64,000 nucleotides of DNA, from contig CM037876.1 of the NCBI GenBank assembly GCA_021292165.1, forward strand, positions 109,869,379-109,933,378. Reading direction: 5' to 3'. The notes beneath the pieces are model-generated. The model was not told where the DNA came from, made no database searches, and saw only the letters and a program-made list of their open reading frames with translations. How positions within the stretch are numbered: position 1 is the stretch's first letter; the number at the start of each line of letters is the position of its first letter. Both the position numbers and the translations under genes were made by a program. Below are positions 31,888 through 42,559 of the stretch, in pieces. Source of the DNA: Shinisaurus crocodilurus (taxonomy: Eukaryota > Chordata > Lepidosauria > Squamata > Shinisauridae).

Positions 31888-32134
31888 CAGTAATACCTTG
31901 GATTGCAAGTAACTTGGCTGGAGAGCGTTTTGCAAGACAAGCAAATTTTTAAATATTTATTTAATTTTTTTTTACTTGATATACAAGCGATGTCTTGCAA
32001 TACAAGTACTGTACGGCTTAAATTAAAAATCTCTGTACACATTTTTTTGGGGGAATTTCGTTTTGATATAAGAGTGTTTTGGATTACAAGCACGTTTCCG
32101 GAACGAATTATGCTCTCAATCCAAGGCATGACTG
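31888..32134. mobile_element. pogo/Tigger-like MITE, 247 bp
   Basis: Same family as 61803-62048, and with the same ends as the long element at 1404-2395. It begins CAGTAATACCTTGGATTGC and ends ATCCAAGGCATGACTG, flanked by TA on both sides (31886-31887 and 32135-32136). The interior contains TTTCGTTTTGATATAAGAG. Confidence 0.88.
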
Positions 32135-32139
32135 TACAT

Positions 32140-32601
32140 AAAAAGATCTTGTGTGTCTGTGTGCATGCATGTGCAGGGGGCAGGCTAACAAATTTTGTAT
32201 TCGTATACTGTACTGTTAGTATTGTGTTTATAATCTCATTTGCATGCCTTCTTTGTTCTTTTTCTTATGTTCTCTAATTGCTTTCAAGATTTGTTTTTCA
32301 AAAGAAAAAATCTAGCCAAAAGTGTTGATTTGTCTGAAGTTCCTCTGTTCCCTCTCACATGGAACAGGAGAGGATTAGCTAGGTAATGGTGTAAGACACT
32401 TTTAAAAACAAAGTTTTAAATCTTATACTGCGCATGTGGTTTTGTTTTTTTTTAAGGCTCGTTTTTAAAAAAATTTTCCAGCCATCTGTCTCCTTTGCTT
32501 CAAATGCTCTGCTTCAAAGTTTATTCCGGTGTGTGTGTGTGTGTAGTTATTTGTAGTATTAAATCTTTTGCACAAGAAAGTGGGCCAGGAGGAGGAGTAT
32601 G

Positions 32602-32643
<42 letters not shown>

Positions 32644-32840
32644 TAGACCATCACCTGGCTCATACGGACTTGTTATATTTTACTGAACATCTTAATAATG
32701 TTTGTTTTCTGTATAATACACAACTACTGTTGCTTCCTCCCCCCCCCAATGGAATTCTTGTGCCTTGACAGATGAAGCCCTCTTATCACTGCATCTCCCC
32801 ATTGTTGGAAACTTCACCTACTGAATTTGTGCCTGTCAAA
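32140..32840. other. Unassigned sequence with a (CA)n microsatellite
   Basis: (CA)n at 32604-32641, a GT run near 32529 and T-rich stretches. Nothing else recognised. Confidence 0.45.
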
Positions 32841-32849
32841 AAGCTAGAC

Positions 32850-32981
32850 CAGTGTTCTCCAGCCTTGGGTCCCCAGATGTTTTTGGCCTACAACTCCCAG
32901 CATGCCCCAGCCAGCGCTGGCTGGGGCATGCTGGGAGTTGTAGGCCAAAAACATCTGGGGACCCAAGGCTGGAGAACACTG
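32850..32981. mobile_element. hAT-type MITE that is a perfect 132-bp palindrome
   Basis: The whole element, CAGTGTTCTCCAGCCTTGGG to its complement, is its own reverse complement with no mismatch. The centre of symmetry lies between 32915 and 32916. It is flanked by an exact 8-bp target duplication AGCTAGAC (32842-32849 and 32982-32989), the hAT signature. Each arm contains CCTACAACTCCCAGCATGC (32887-32905, inverted at 32926-32944). Relatives are at 38662-38780 and 43443-43578. Confidence 0.95.
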
Positions 32982-32999
32982 AGCTAGACGATCTTACCT

Positions 33000-34140
33000 A
33001 GGAACCCTCCTTCTCCCCAACCCACCCACAGACAACATTCAAAATTCTGGCTACCCATTTTCCTAGTAAACTAGTAGGGTTTTGACTAATTTAAATGAAG
33101 TGCTACACATCTAGTGCCATTAAGGCACCAGCCAGAAACATTAGAACATATATTATTTTTTTTTTTAGAAAATTCAGTATTGCTGTATGCAGAACAAAGA
33201 GTAATGTTTTAGGAAAACTGTGGATAATATTATTTGTGAAGGGAGGGAGGGGGTTGCCCTAGCTCTCGGCAGTGTACTAAGGCAGGTTGCCACCACCACC
33301 CTTTACTTTCACCTCAGCCAGGGGACTCTCAGACCTTGCAGGACACGCTTGAGGCTCAGGGGATAGGGGTTCAAACAGCCACACCCTATTCCTAAGCCTC
33401 AACCCTGAAATGTGACAGTAGCAGTTATCCAAGCAGAAGACAGGATTTAGTACTAAAGCTTGCGTGGAAGGAAGCACACACAATTCTCAAAGTGGGTGTT
33501 AAGTTTATTTACAAGGGAAAAGGGGGAAAGCAGTTTAAAAAAAGGCATACAAAAACCAGAGTAACCTTTGGAAACAATACTTCAGGCAGAAAACAACAGA
33601 AGTTAGATACCCCTGTAGATACATAGATAGCTAAGTATGGGTCTTCACATAGAACAGGGTTCCAACAGCTGATGCTCAAAGTCACAACCCAAAAGCAAAC
33701 TGCAAGAGGAAGACAAAAGACTGCTCTCGCTCTCTCGCTCTATTTTAAAAAAAATAGATTTTGTCCTGTTTTGATTAAATTCACAATAACAATTAAAAAA
33801 AAAAAAAAAAAGCAGTTAGGGCCGAAAAATAAAATAGGGGTCCTTGACACTTTTAAAATATGTTTTCTTTTTTTGTTTTCAGATTGGTTTAAACATGTTT
33901 GTAATTGGCGGAGAGGAAACGACCTTGGCTTGTTGACATTTATGGGATAATTCCATTGCATAATCTGGTCCATAAACAAGGATTTTATTTTGCAGTCCTA
34001 ATCAGATGTATTTAAAATGAAGGCTCTTCGAGCTGTTAAAAGTTTCACTTCTCAATCTAGTTTGGGAGTGTACTCTGTTGACTTCAGTACGGTTTGTTTC
34101 CAAAATGGCTATGCTGCAAGGATGTCCAAATTTCATGTCT
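33000..34140. other. Unassigned sequence
   Basis: Contains an A18 run near 33795 and a TC-rich stretch near 33723. No gene recognised. Confidence 0.3.
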
Positions 34141-34146
34141 TTACAA

Positions 34147-34260
34147 CAGGGGTAGGGAACTTCTTTCAGCCTGAGGGGCAAATCAAATTTTGGAGAAGTT
34201 CTCTGGAGCAACATTCCATCAGTGGGTGGGGCTGAAGGCAAAAGAGGTGGAGTCAAAATA
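34147..34260 (+). mobile_element. Truncated hAT-like element
   Basis: It starts CAGGGGTAGGGAACTTCTTT, then CAGCCTGAGGGGCAAATC, a layout typical of one end of hAT (Charlie-like) elements. I found no matching right end. Confidence 0.5.
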
Positions 34261-34429
34261 CAAATAATACCAACACATTGTAGCTTACAGGTCTTACTGC
34301 AAGTAACTACTAAGCCCTTAGGAGAGGCATTTCAGCCTTTCAGAATGGGGTGGGGGATGCAGAAAAGCCAGGAAACCAGAAAATGATCAGTGGTTAGGGG
34401 AAATGGCCTGGGGCTGTGGGGGTGGCCAT

Positions 34430-34590
34430 CTAGAGAACTCAAACTGCTATGCTGCATGGATGACCAAATCCCATGTCTTTGCAAGCTACTCTGCCTTTAT
34501 TGGTTGCACTCCGGTGACCCCTTGGCTCTGCTTCTTTTGACCCACCTTCTACCCCACCATTCCCAGTGGCTACCAGCTGCCACTGCTTCA
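34430..34590 (+). repeat. Dispersed repeat related to 21290-21640
   Basis: Shares ACTGCTATGCTGCATGGAT, CATGTCTTTGCAAG and CTCTGCCTTTATTGG with the cluster at 21290-21640, in the same order. Confidence 0.5.
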
Positions 34591-34715
34591 TGGTATATGT
34601 AACCCCCCTGCCCCATAATTTGATAGGCTGATATCTGAGGGGGAAAGGAGGTTAATGTGTGAAAAATATGTGTAAAGGGGATAAAAGGAAATAATTTGTG
34701 AATGTTTCTTTACAG

Positions 34716-35062
34716 CAGTGCTTCTCAATTATTTTCTGTCATGCCCCCCCTAGGAAGAAGAAAACATTTCGCGCCCCCCGCGCGACTGTAAATAGTATCA
34801 TTTGTCTATAAAATTGTTATAAGTACACCTCTGCATAACACTGTATCCTTATTAACGTATAAGAGAATAAAAAAAGAAAGAAATGTGGATCAATTTACAA
34901 CAAAGAATAGCTTTATTAACTGTAGCAGAAAAGATTTAAAGGAGCACAGGATTTAAAGGAACACAATATTAAAAAAAACTTTTAACTGAGGTCAAACGAG
35001 CCCCCCTTTACGGAGCCTCGCGCCCCCCCTGGGGGGCCCGCCCCACTATTTGAGAAGCACTG
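34716..35062. mobile_element. hAT-type non-autonomous element, 347 bp
   Basis: Terminal inverted repeats CAGTGCTTCTCAA... and ...TTTGAGAAGCACTG, with an exact 8-bp target duplication CTTTACAG (34708-34715 and 35063-35070). Subterminal GCGCCCCCC motifs occur in both orientations. No transposase frame. Confidence 0.93.
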
Positions 35063-35074
35063 CTTTACAGGGTG

Positions 35075-35875
35075 ATGGCTTACTGTAAATCTGAGCATAG
35101 TAAGGCAGTAAGAGGAGTGAGGTGGTAAATCTCTCTGTGTATTTTATCAGTTCAGATTGCATGTGGAATGGACTAAATGCTGACATGACTAAATGCTCCT
35201 TTCCTCACCCCCAAAATAAAAATAAATCCCTTTGCATGGAGAATTCTGTGTCGGAGAGAAGTGTTCCAACCTAGCCTTCTACACGACACGGCAGCTTTCT
35301 ACGTGCAGTCACTTCTCTGCGTGGAGAAGAGCACTCAGTCATATGGGGTTCCAGCCTGCACTCTGAAGTAGTACACTGTAGACATGGGTTTACCGCATCT
35401 GCTGTTTGTGAAAGAAATTTGCTGTAATGTTGCCAACATTTCATTCAACACCTGTAGGTTTATTTTCAAGATCTTCCACTGAGGTTCTGAGAAGTGCTTA
35501 GCTTTCAAAACAAGATGAAAGAGCCAGCCAGGCTAGCTGTAGCATTTTGTCCATTACTATTTGGGACTGGGGGGATTATCCTGCACGAAGTATCAGAAAC
35601 CAATTGAAGGCATTTGATTTTCCTGCATATTTTAAGTTGCTGGAATTCTCCCAAGAGCCCCTTAAATCACTTATTCTGACCATATGCCCCTATTTCCCTA
35701 GTCATTATTTGCCCTTATCTTTCTTTTCATTCAACATCTAAACAGATGCAATCCGTAAAGTGCCCTTAGTGGTCTCGCACTCTCTCACCACCACCCCCAT
35801 TTCATTTGTGCTGCCATAATCGCAACATTACCCATACCAAGGTCATAGGCTCGAACCTACACACTTATTCTCAGT
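35075..35875. other. Unassigned sequence
   Basis: No gene or repeat family recognised. Confidence 0.3.
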
Positions 35876-35879
35876 GGGA

Positions 35880-35965
35880 GGGTTCACATGACACGCTAAG
35901 CCACACTGCACTGCAAGCTACGCAGAGTGGCTTAGAAGCCACCCTATGCCCGATGTACCCAACAG
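35880..35965. mobile_element. GGGTTCACAC-type MITE fragment
   Basis: GGGTTCACATGACACGC and GCTAAGCCACAC...GTGGCTTAG resemble the fuller hairpin at 37412-37496. Confidence 0.45.
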
Positions 35966-36142
35966 ATGATCCAGCACATCGGTGGTAGGGTGCCTCCTCC
36001 TCCCCCCTTAGTCCTCCAGCGAGTATCCCATGAGACCCCGTGGGAGCAGCGAGGTTCCCCCCCCACTGCCACTTGACAGCGGTGCCGGGGAGGGGAATGG
36101 GGGAGCACCCATCTCTTCAGCCTACTTACAAGTAGGCTGAAG

Positions 36143-36630
36143 AGAGAGGAAGCCCGCCCGCCTCGTCGCCGCTGCTCCAGGTAGCAGTTCTGTTCCTCCC
36201 AGTTCCTCCCTTCCCCCTGCAAAATAAAGCTCAGCTTCGTAATTCCGGAGTCACGGCCGCCGCTCCCGCTTCTTGGCTGGCAGTCGCGGCGGTGCGGATT
36301 TTTGCAGCCCGCTCCTGCCTAAAATAGGTTTACTCGGAAGCAAGCGGGCCCCGTTGAGTTCAGTGGTGGGCGAGAGGAGGACTTACCCCAATGCAATAAT
36401 GGCAGCTGAAAGGAATTGGGTTTAAGTCCCATGTCGGCCCTACATATGATAGAGCCGTTGAATTGAATGGGACCTGAATCTACTCTACGTAGGGCTAACA
36501 TGGGGTTTAACCCTGTATCACCGCGAAGAATCTGGTATAGGCCTTTGGACCACGTGTGCGCGCGCGCGCCTTTGTCCTCGCCTGTTAACTGATCCGGAAA
36601 TAAACGCTACCCTGTTTCTACTAAAAAAAA
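36143..36630 (+). pseudogene. Processed retrocopy of an unidentified, CpG-rich transcript
   Basis: The 488-bp insert is flanked by an exact 15-bp direct duplication ACAAGTAGGCTGAAG (36128-36142 and 36631-36645), ends in A9, and has an AATAAA signal at 36599-36604, about 20 bases before the A-run. These are the three hallmarks of LINE-mediated insertion of a polyadenylated RNA. Its 5' half is CpG-rich like a first exon. I see no meaningful open frame, and the middle contains MITE-like sequence (CCGTTGAGTTCAGTGG), so the parent is more likely a non-coding or untranslated transcript. The parent is unidentified. Confidence 0.75.
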
Positions 36631-36988
36631 ACAAGTAGGCTGAAGTGATGGGTGCCACAGCTGCAGCTGGCCCAAAACAGTAGGCGGGGTTGGTGGAGAC
36701 AATGCTGGCAGAGAGGGGTGCTTGTGAGCGGCTACTCTCTGCCGGGATCCGAGCTGTGTTCTGCTGGCCCTCCTCTGGAGGAGACCCAGCAGAACACAGC
36801 TCACTTCACCGACTCACTCGGTGCAGTGGCTGCTGGGCGGCTGCCATGCTGAGCAAGGGGGATGCATTCTGTGGGGCCTCCTATGGAGGAGACCCCTGCA
36901 GAATGCAGCACATATCCCCCCCTACACACTCCGGGATCCCCGCCCTGCACTCCTGCCAATGCTGGGAGAGTGGGATCGCTCACGAGCA

Positions 36989-37147
36989 GGCCTGTGGCTC
37001 ACGCTGGCTCAGCTTGTCTGAGCGTGGAAAGCTAAGCAAGGTCAGGCCTGGTTATTGCTTGGATGAGAGACCCCTCCTCTAATTTCCTGCACTGAGCAGG
37101 GGGTTGGACTCGATGGTCTTGTAGGCCCCTTCCAACTCTGTGGTCCT
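36989..37147 (+). mobile_element. 5S rRNA-derived SINE with CR1-like tail, copy C
   Basis: GGCCTGTGGCTCACGCTGGC, TGGAAAGCTAAGCAAGGTC, then GGCCTGGTTATTGCTTGGAT, followed by the CR1-like GGGGGTTGGACTCGATGG and CCTTCCAACTCTGTGGTCC. It matches copies at 11849 (minus) and 15132 in the join between 5S head and CR1 tail, so this is a true family. Confidence 0.87.
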
Positions 37148-37411
37148 AATCCCACTCTCCTGGCATCAGCAGGAGTGCAGGGTAGGAAAGCCGATGACAG
37201 CTGCCCAAAGTTCCTCTTGGCAAGCTTTTTTTGCCACTCTGGACAAGCAGATCTGTAGCATTTTCAGCTACTGCTGGGCTTGTGCCGTCCGGGTTTGGAG
37301 GACATGGCAAACCCAGCAGTGGCTACGAAACCCTACCACAAGCCATGGCTTCCCTGACAGGGTTCGAAGCCACTTCCCTGCAGGATTGTACTTCCCTGCA
37401 GGAAGTGCGCG

Positions 37412-37496
37412 GGGTTCACACAACACGCTAAGCCACGGTGGCTTCAAAGCCACGGTGGCTTCAAAGCCACCGTGGCTTTGTGTGTTGTGCGAACCC
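37412..37496. mobile_element. Palindromic MITE, 85 bp
   Basis: The ends GGGTTCACACAACACGC and GTGTGTTGTGCGAACCC pair almost completely. The centre holds alternating GCCACGGTGGC palindromes. Target duplication not clear. Confidence 0.65.
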
Positions 37497-37499
37497 AGT

Positions 37500-38650
37500 C
37501 AGCGCCCACTATTCCATTCCCTTGGTGTTAATTTCTTCTCTGTGCCAGCTTATCCCCGTTGAGAAAACTTCAATACAGGGCCAATGAGATGGGATCCAAA
37601 GCCTTCACTAGCACTAGAAATTCACTCACATTCCAGTTAATTGGCATTGTTTATTGACCAAATCCATTCAATATTTATGAAATCACTGAAGGCAACTCTG
37701 ATTAATTGTAGGGTCCTGTACTCTCTTTCACAAATTTGAGGCTGGTTCATACACTCATCCAGCCATCAATCCTCTGTGCAGTGACGAAGCAAATGCTCAC
37801 TCCCCTTTACTATGCATGGATGTTAAAATGTGATATCATCATAAGTGCCTAGATCTGTTGTGAAAATTCTGTGCAAAGAAATAGTTAATGGCAGAATAGT
37901 TGAAGTCTGAGAGTGTTTACATTCCATGTAGCCTTATAAGGAAAGTGGGTGAATGAGTGTGTCAAAGGCAAAAGCTAATTTGTGCTTTCCCATTCTCTGC
38001 AAGTTTAAAACATTCTAGATTGTACTGCACCAAAAGAGATGTCGACGTGGCACAGACCGACCTCTGTCTTCAGAAATGAGGGCTCAATGCGCATGACTTG
38101 TGTTTTTCCATCCACAGCTAGCAGCTTCTCTGTTGGCAGGGCGCATGCCCAGAAGATGATGTATAAATAAGATAAGAGATCTCCTTGTCCCACAGGAGAC
38201 ACTGTTTGCAGCGTGAGCGCCTCTGTTTCCTCTATTCTGCAGAATAAAGCTTTTTGGACCACTTCCAGACTTTCTCTCCTTCCCTTGTGTGCATAATTCG
38301 AACTCAGTACACCAGGGTACTTGGCATATTTGCAACGGTCACAAATAGTATAATACCCTCCTTTTTATGAGGAATAATTTTTTAAAGAAGGCATATCTGT
38401 ATACATCCATCTATACACATAAAAAGTTACCTTATGTGCATAGTGAAGCAGGGACGGCCCACTTGCTTCTCCACCATGCTAATGGAAATGCACACGAGGA
38501 AAAGTCAATCCTAGGATTCAAAAACTTCCAATTTAAGAGGAGGCTAGTACACATTCATGCATTCACCAAAAAGTATGGCAATGGGTACTTCTTCTAACTA
38601 TCAGATTTAATATCAGTCCATAATTGCATATTCAATTACGGTACATATTT
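37500..38650. other. Unassigned sequence
   Basis: The segment 37970-38335 has coding-like frames on the minus strand, but none with a recognisable domain. An AATAAA lies near 38243. Confidence 0.3.
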
Positions 38651-38661
38651 AATTCCTAGAT

Positions 38662-38780
38662 CAGTGTTCTCCAACCTTGGGTCCCCAGATGTTTTTGGCC
38701 TACAACTCCCAGCATGCCCCAGCCAGCTATGCTGGGAGTTGTAGGCCAAAAACATCTGGGGACCCAAGGTTGGAGAACAC
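38662..38780. mobile_element. hAT-type hairpin MITE, relative of the 132-bp palindrome
   Basis: It begins CAGTGTTCTCCAACCTTGGG and ends with the complement (GGAGAACAC), with the arms paired except for an asymmetric GCCCCAGCCAGC loop. The flanks repeat ATTCCTAGAT (38652-38661 and 38781-38790), consistent with an 8-bp hAT duplication plus small loss of the last bases. The ZNF143-like motif is at 38699-38717, and inverted at 38729-38745. Confidence 0.88.
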
Positions 38781-38974
38781 ATTCCTAGATGAATCAGAAT
38801 TGTTGCTGTAACTATCATGCTTTTCAAGAAAATGTACTTTAAAGTTTGCCTAGCAACAGTGGAGATTGAAAACACCCTCCATTGGCTGACAGGATTATGG
38901 CATCATGATTTAGCCACCCTAGCTAATGCAGAAGTACTTTCTTTTATCTGTCATGAACTCCCAGCTTCATGGGA

Positions 38975-39105
38975 TGACCCAGGGTTCTAATATTATGAGA
39001 GAGGGAGCAAAACCTGCCCCTATCCACTCTTTCCACACAATGCATAATTTTGTATACCTCTATCATGTCTCTTCTTACTCGCCTTTTTTCTAAACTATGG
39101 AGTCC
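38975..39105 (-). mobile_element. CR1 LINE fragment, 3' part (left of insertion)
   Basis: GGGTTCTAATATTATGAGAG, CAATGCATAATTTTGTATAC and CTCTATCATGTCTC are the same CR1 text as at 3710-3800. It continues at 39655 after an insertion of about 550 bp. Confidence 0.8.
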
Positions 39106-39109
39106 CAGA

Positions 39110-39111
<2 letters not shown>

Positions 39112-39158
<47 letters not shown>

Positions 39159-39260
39159 TATATTTTTAAATCGCCCATCTGGCCAGTCACCCGGCCACCC
39201 TGGGCGATGTACAATCATTAAAATACTATAAAATACAATAAAACACAATTAAAACTACAT
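39112..39260. repeat. (ATC)n microsatellite and adjacent retroelement tail
   Basis: About fifteen ATC units (39112-39157) followed by the reverse complement of the tail seen at 17150-17280 (AATCGCCCATCTGGCCAG). The trinucleotide run probably grew from the 3' tail of the retroelement. Confidence 0.75.
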
Positions 39261-39654
39261 TAAAACTACATTTATGACACTCTTATGCCCATATTTCCTA
39301 TAAGGAGACCAAACACACATGGTTACCCTCGCAACAACCTTGCGCGATCTCCGAAAAAAGAAAAAAAATTAAAAGGGAGGGAAAGCCATGGTGAGCCCGA
39401 AATGTCTTGCTATCATGGTGGGGGAGGAAACAAGGTAGCTTCAGCAGTGGTGTCCTATGGGATATGGTCTGGAGGACGAGGGGGAGAACAACCCATGGTG
39501 AGCCCGATTGTCTGTCGGGCACACCGTGGGTTGTCCTGCGGACAACCAGCCCATCATGCCTTATTGCCAGGGTGAGTTAGCATGACGTGCGAACCTGCCC
39601 AGTCCCTCTCTTGCACACATGCATCTCAGCCATTTTCTCCGTAGCTGAGCCTAT

Positions 39655-40115
39655 ACATTACATTGTAACCTTTCCTCATAGGGGAGTTGCTCCAGCTGCT
39701 CGATCATTTTGGTTGCCCTTTTGTGCACCTTTTCCTGCTCGACAATATCCTTTTGGAGGTGTGGTGACCAAAATTGTACACAGTATTCCAAGTGTGGTCA
39801 CACCATAGATTTGAATGAAGGCAGTTTTATTTTCAATTCCTTTTCTAATTATGCCCAAAATGGAATTTGCCTATTTTACAGCAGCTGCACACTGAGTCAA
39901 CATTTTCATCAAGCTGTCCACGACAACCCCAAGATCTCTTTCTTGGTCAGTCACTGCCAGCTCAGTTCCCATCAACGTATATATAAGGTTGGGATTTTTT
40001 TGCCCCAATGTGCATCACTTTACACTGAACTGCAGTTGCCATTTTAATGCCCATTCTTCCAGTTTGGAGAGATCCTTTTCGAGTCCTTCCCCATCCCTTT
40101 TTGTTTTAAGATGAC
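39655..40115 (-). mobile_element. CR1 LINE RT fragment (right of insertion)
   Basis: TGTAACCTTTCCTCATAGGG, TTGCTCCAGCTGCTCGATC and CAGCTGCACACTGAGTCAAC match the minus-strand CR1 at 4480-4960. The small minus-strand frame 39676-39858 begins with GIIRKGIENK, the CR1 thumb. Confidence 0.8.
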
Positions 40116-40119
40116 CAAA

Positions 40120-41740
40120 TGGAAGACCTTTAGATGGAAGCTTGCGTTTCTCCAGCTACTGTTACTGAGCTGAACCCTTTGAACAGTGGTCTCTCTCTCC
40201 TGCCATTTCTGATCCACCTGCTGTCACTTTCTGCAGGCCATAAAAATTCTGCCTTGACACAGAGGTCATTTTAAGGATGAGAAGCTTGCAGGCCTTATTA
40301 GGGCAGGAGATACTGATGAACTCTTTCTTTCCCTACCCTCTGTCTCTAGGGACCCTGGGAGTGGGGTGCAGTGGTCGAGAGCAGTAGGCAGGGAACAGCA
40401 CCCAGGGAGAGGGATATATGAAATGAAAGGCCATGGAAGATGAGTCTTCTGAGTATCTCCCATGTTGCAGGAAGGACTCAGCCACAGAATTTGTTCTTAG
40501 GCTAAGGCCTGGAATAGGTACAGTAATACTTAGTAATAGTGCCAACACATCTGCAGAGTGCACCATCATGTCCGCTGCCCACCCCAGCCCCCTGCCATTG
40601 AGGCTGGAAGTCTGAAGCAGCAAGCCTGGGTCTACTACACATGTAGGCTCCACACATGATTTAGAATCCCGATGGTGCAGACACTAAAAGGAGCACTCAC
40701 TGAGCCATAGTCTTAAGTGCAGATGGATAAAAATACTATCAGGCCCTGTTGGGAATATGTATTATTATGTATTAAATTGGTGGAAATGTATTAAAAAGTT
40801 CAATTTTATTTTTGTTTGGGCTATAAACGGATCCAATAGTAATTTCCTTATCCTCCATTGTATCTTTGATGAAGATGAACTTCTCCAGAGGATCTTTTTA
40901 ATACATTGTTCCCTCCCATATTAAAGCATTTATTAAGTATAATTCACCCCCACCCTGGACTTAGAGTTACCAGGGGCTGCATGGCATTAACCTATCCATG
41001 CACCATTCAACAAGTTTTTGTTGTTGTTTTTCTTTTCATGGTGTGTCTCCTGGAGCAGTATAACCTGGGTCCCCCTGTTCGCCGCCTCCCTGATCATATT
41101 CAAGACTCTTTTCCTCTTGATTGGTGTGCCTAGACCTCTAACATCAAAATACATTATTTCAATCATTCCCATCAGGATTTTCTAAAAAAATATATGTATG
41201 ACGGTATGTCCTTTTTGCTTGTGTCCATTTTATATCTCAGTGGACCATAAGAACAACTGTATTGTGTGAAAACAGAAGGTACATACACAGTCACAGATTA
41301 CCTCTTTCATGTTCATGGCTTTTTGTTCAGTGTTTATTGTAAGGGTAGCCTTGGAAACCTTTGAAAAATTAGGATTATTATTCCCCTGGAAGAGCACAGC
41401 CTTTGGCAATTAGTTTTACTGGAGCACTTGTGCAATTTTTGAAGGTCTCAGAACACAGTAATTTGGAGGAACAAGCTTAGCTGCCATCCATAACAGATAA
41501 AGAAAATAAGATGATTGGTCTGTCATTCTGAAGAACAACGGAAATGAAAATGCAATCCAGAGTTTTCATAATTTTTTATTATATTTTGTGACAATATATG
41601 ATTGATCAGTATTATAGCGTTTTGTTAAATAGAGACTCTGTTTTCATTACAGTATTGATGTGTGTACCATATGTAATACGTATTCAGACCCAGAGATCTA
41701 CAGCATCCCCAAGGCTCATACAAAGTGTACAATCAAGTAA
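40120..41740. other. Unassigned sequence, possible weak LINE trace
   Basis: Mostly unrecognised. The minus frame 40987-41172 contains FDVRGLGTPIKRKRVL and VILLQETHHEK, which resemble the start of an L1 endonuclease, so a short L1 5'-ORF2 fragment (minus) is likely at 40980-41170. Confidence 0.5.
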
Positions 41741-42555
41741 ACTAAAAAGGATTACAAATGCCCATTTCAGAGCATGGACAGTTGTCAGACCCGGAGACAT
41801 GTAGCATGCTGAAAACACACAGAGACCAGGACCAGGACCAGGACCACAAATGGCTTAATTAACCCAAGGTTAGCCCATGGTCTGTTGCACTCCCCAGGAT
41901 TTGTCTGGCAGATGATCAAACAAACCATGATTTGTTTTCTCAATCTCTGGGTTATTTGTTTCCCTCCTCCTTCATCCACTCCCTCCCTGTATTCTAAATG
42001 CCTTTCTGGTGCTGTAGTCCTGGCATGTAGAGTGGCTGGATTTTTTTGACCACTCTTGCCTGCCGCCTCTGTAGCCTGGTGAAACTACTCATGAACAACC
42101 CACATGTGAGTTCACATGTAATGACAACCCATGATTTCAACAACCCAACAACAAACCATGAGTTCTCTTTCTGGGTTGTTCATGGTTAACAAATCATGGT
42201 TTGTTAGAATGGCTGGATTCACACATCACAACAACCCAGAATTCAACAAATCATGAGTTAAATAAACCATGGGTTACAGGGTTAGCATTTTGTGTGAACT
42301 AGGTCATAAAGTGTGCATGGAAGTGAATCAGAAAAGAATTGCAAATGTCAATTTCAGAGCTGGAAAAGCATCGAGACCCAGAGACCTGTAGCATGCCCAA
42401 AGCACACATGTCACAAGAGTGTGTAAGCATGTGAACCTGCCCCCTCCCCAAAGAGTTGCAAATGCCCATTTCAAGGCAGGAAAAGTTTCTAGACCTTGGC
42501 CGAAACCTGGGCAAGTTACTTGGGCAAGGCCGGTAGCATGCCCCAGGCACATAGT
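41740..42555 (+). repeat. Three diverged tandem units interrupted by a MITE-like insert
   Basis: Units starting ACAAATGCCCATTTCAGAGC (41755), GCAAATGTCAATTTCAGAGC (42341) and GCAAATGCCCATTTCAAGGC (42457) each continue with a form of AGACC..GAGAC.TGTAGCATGC and CACAC. Units 2 and 3 are about 115 bp apart, while units 1 and 2 are separated by an insert (about 41821-42305) rich in AACCCATGATTT and its complement. Confidence 0.7.
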
Positions 42556-42559
42556 CTGC

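Noticed and set aside
31536..32129. 197-residue minus-strand frame and the overlapping 101-residue plus frame
   Set aside because: The minus frame runs through the pogo-like MITE, and neither frame shows a known domain or splice context. Kept only as an unexplained stretch.
36601..37085. Frames around 36690-37082 as coding exons
   Set aside because: They run through the end of the retrocopy and the 5S-SINE; no conserved domain.
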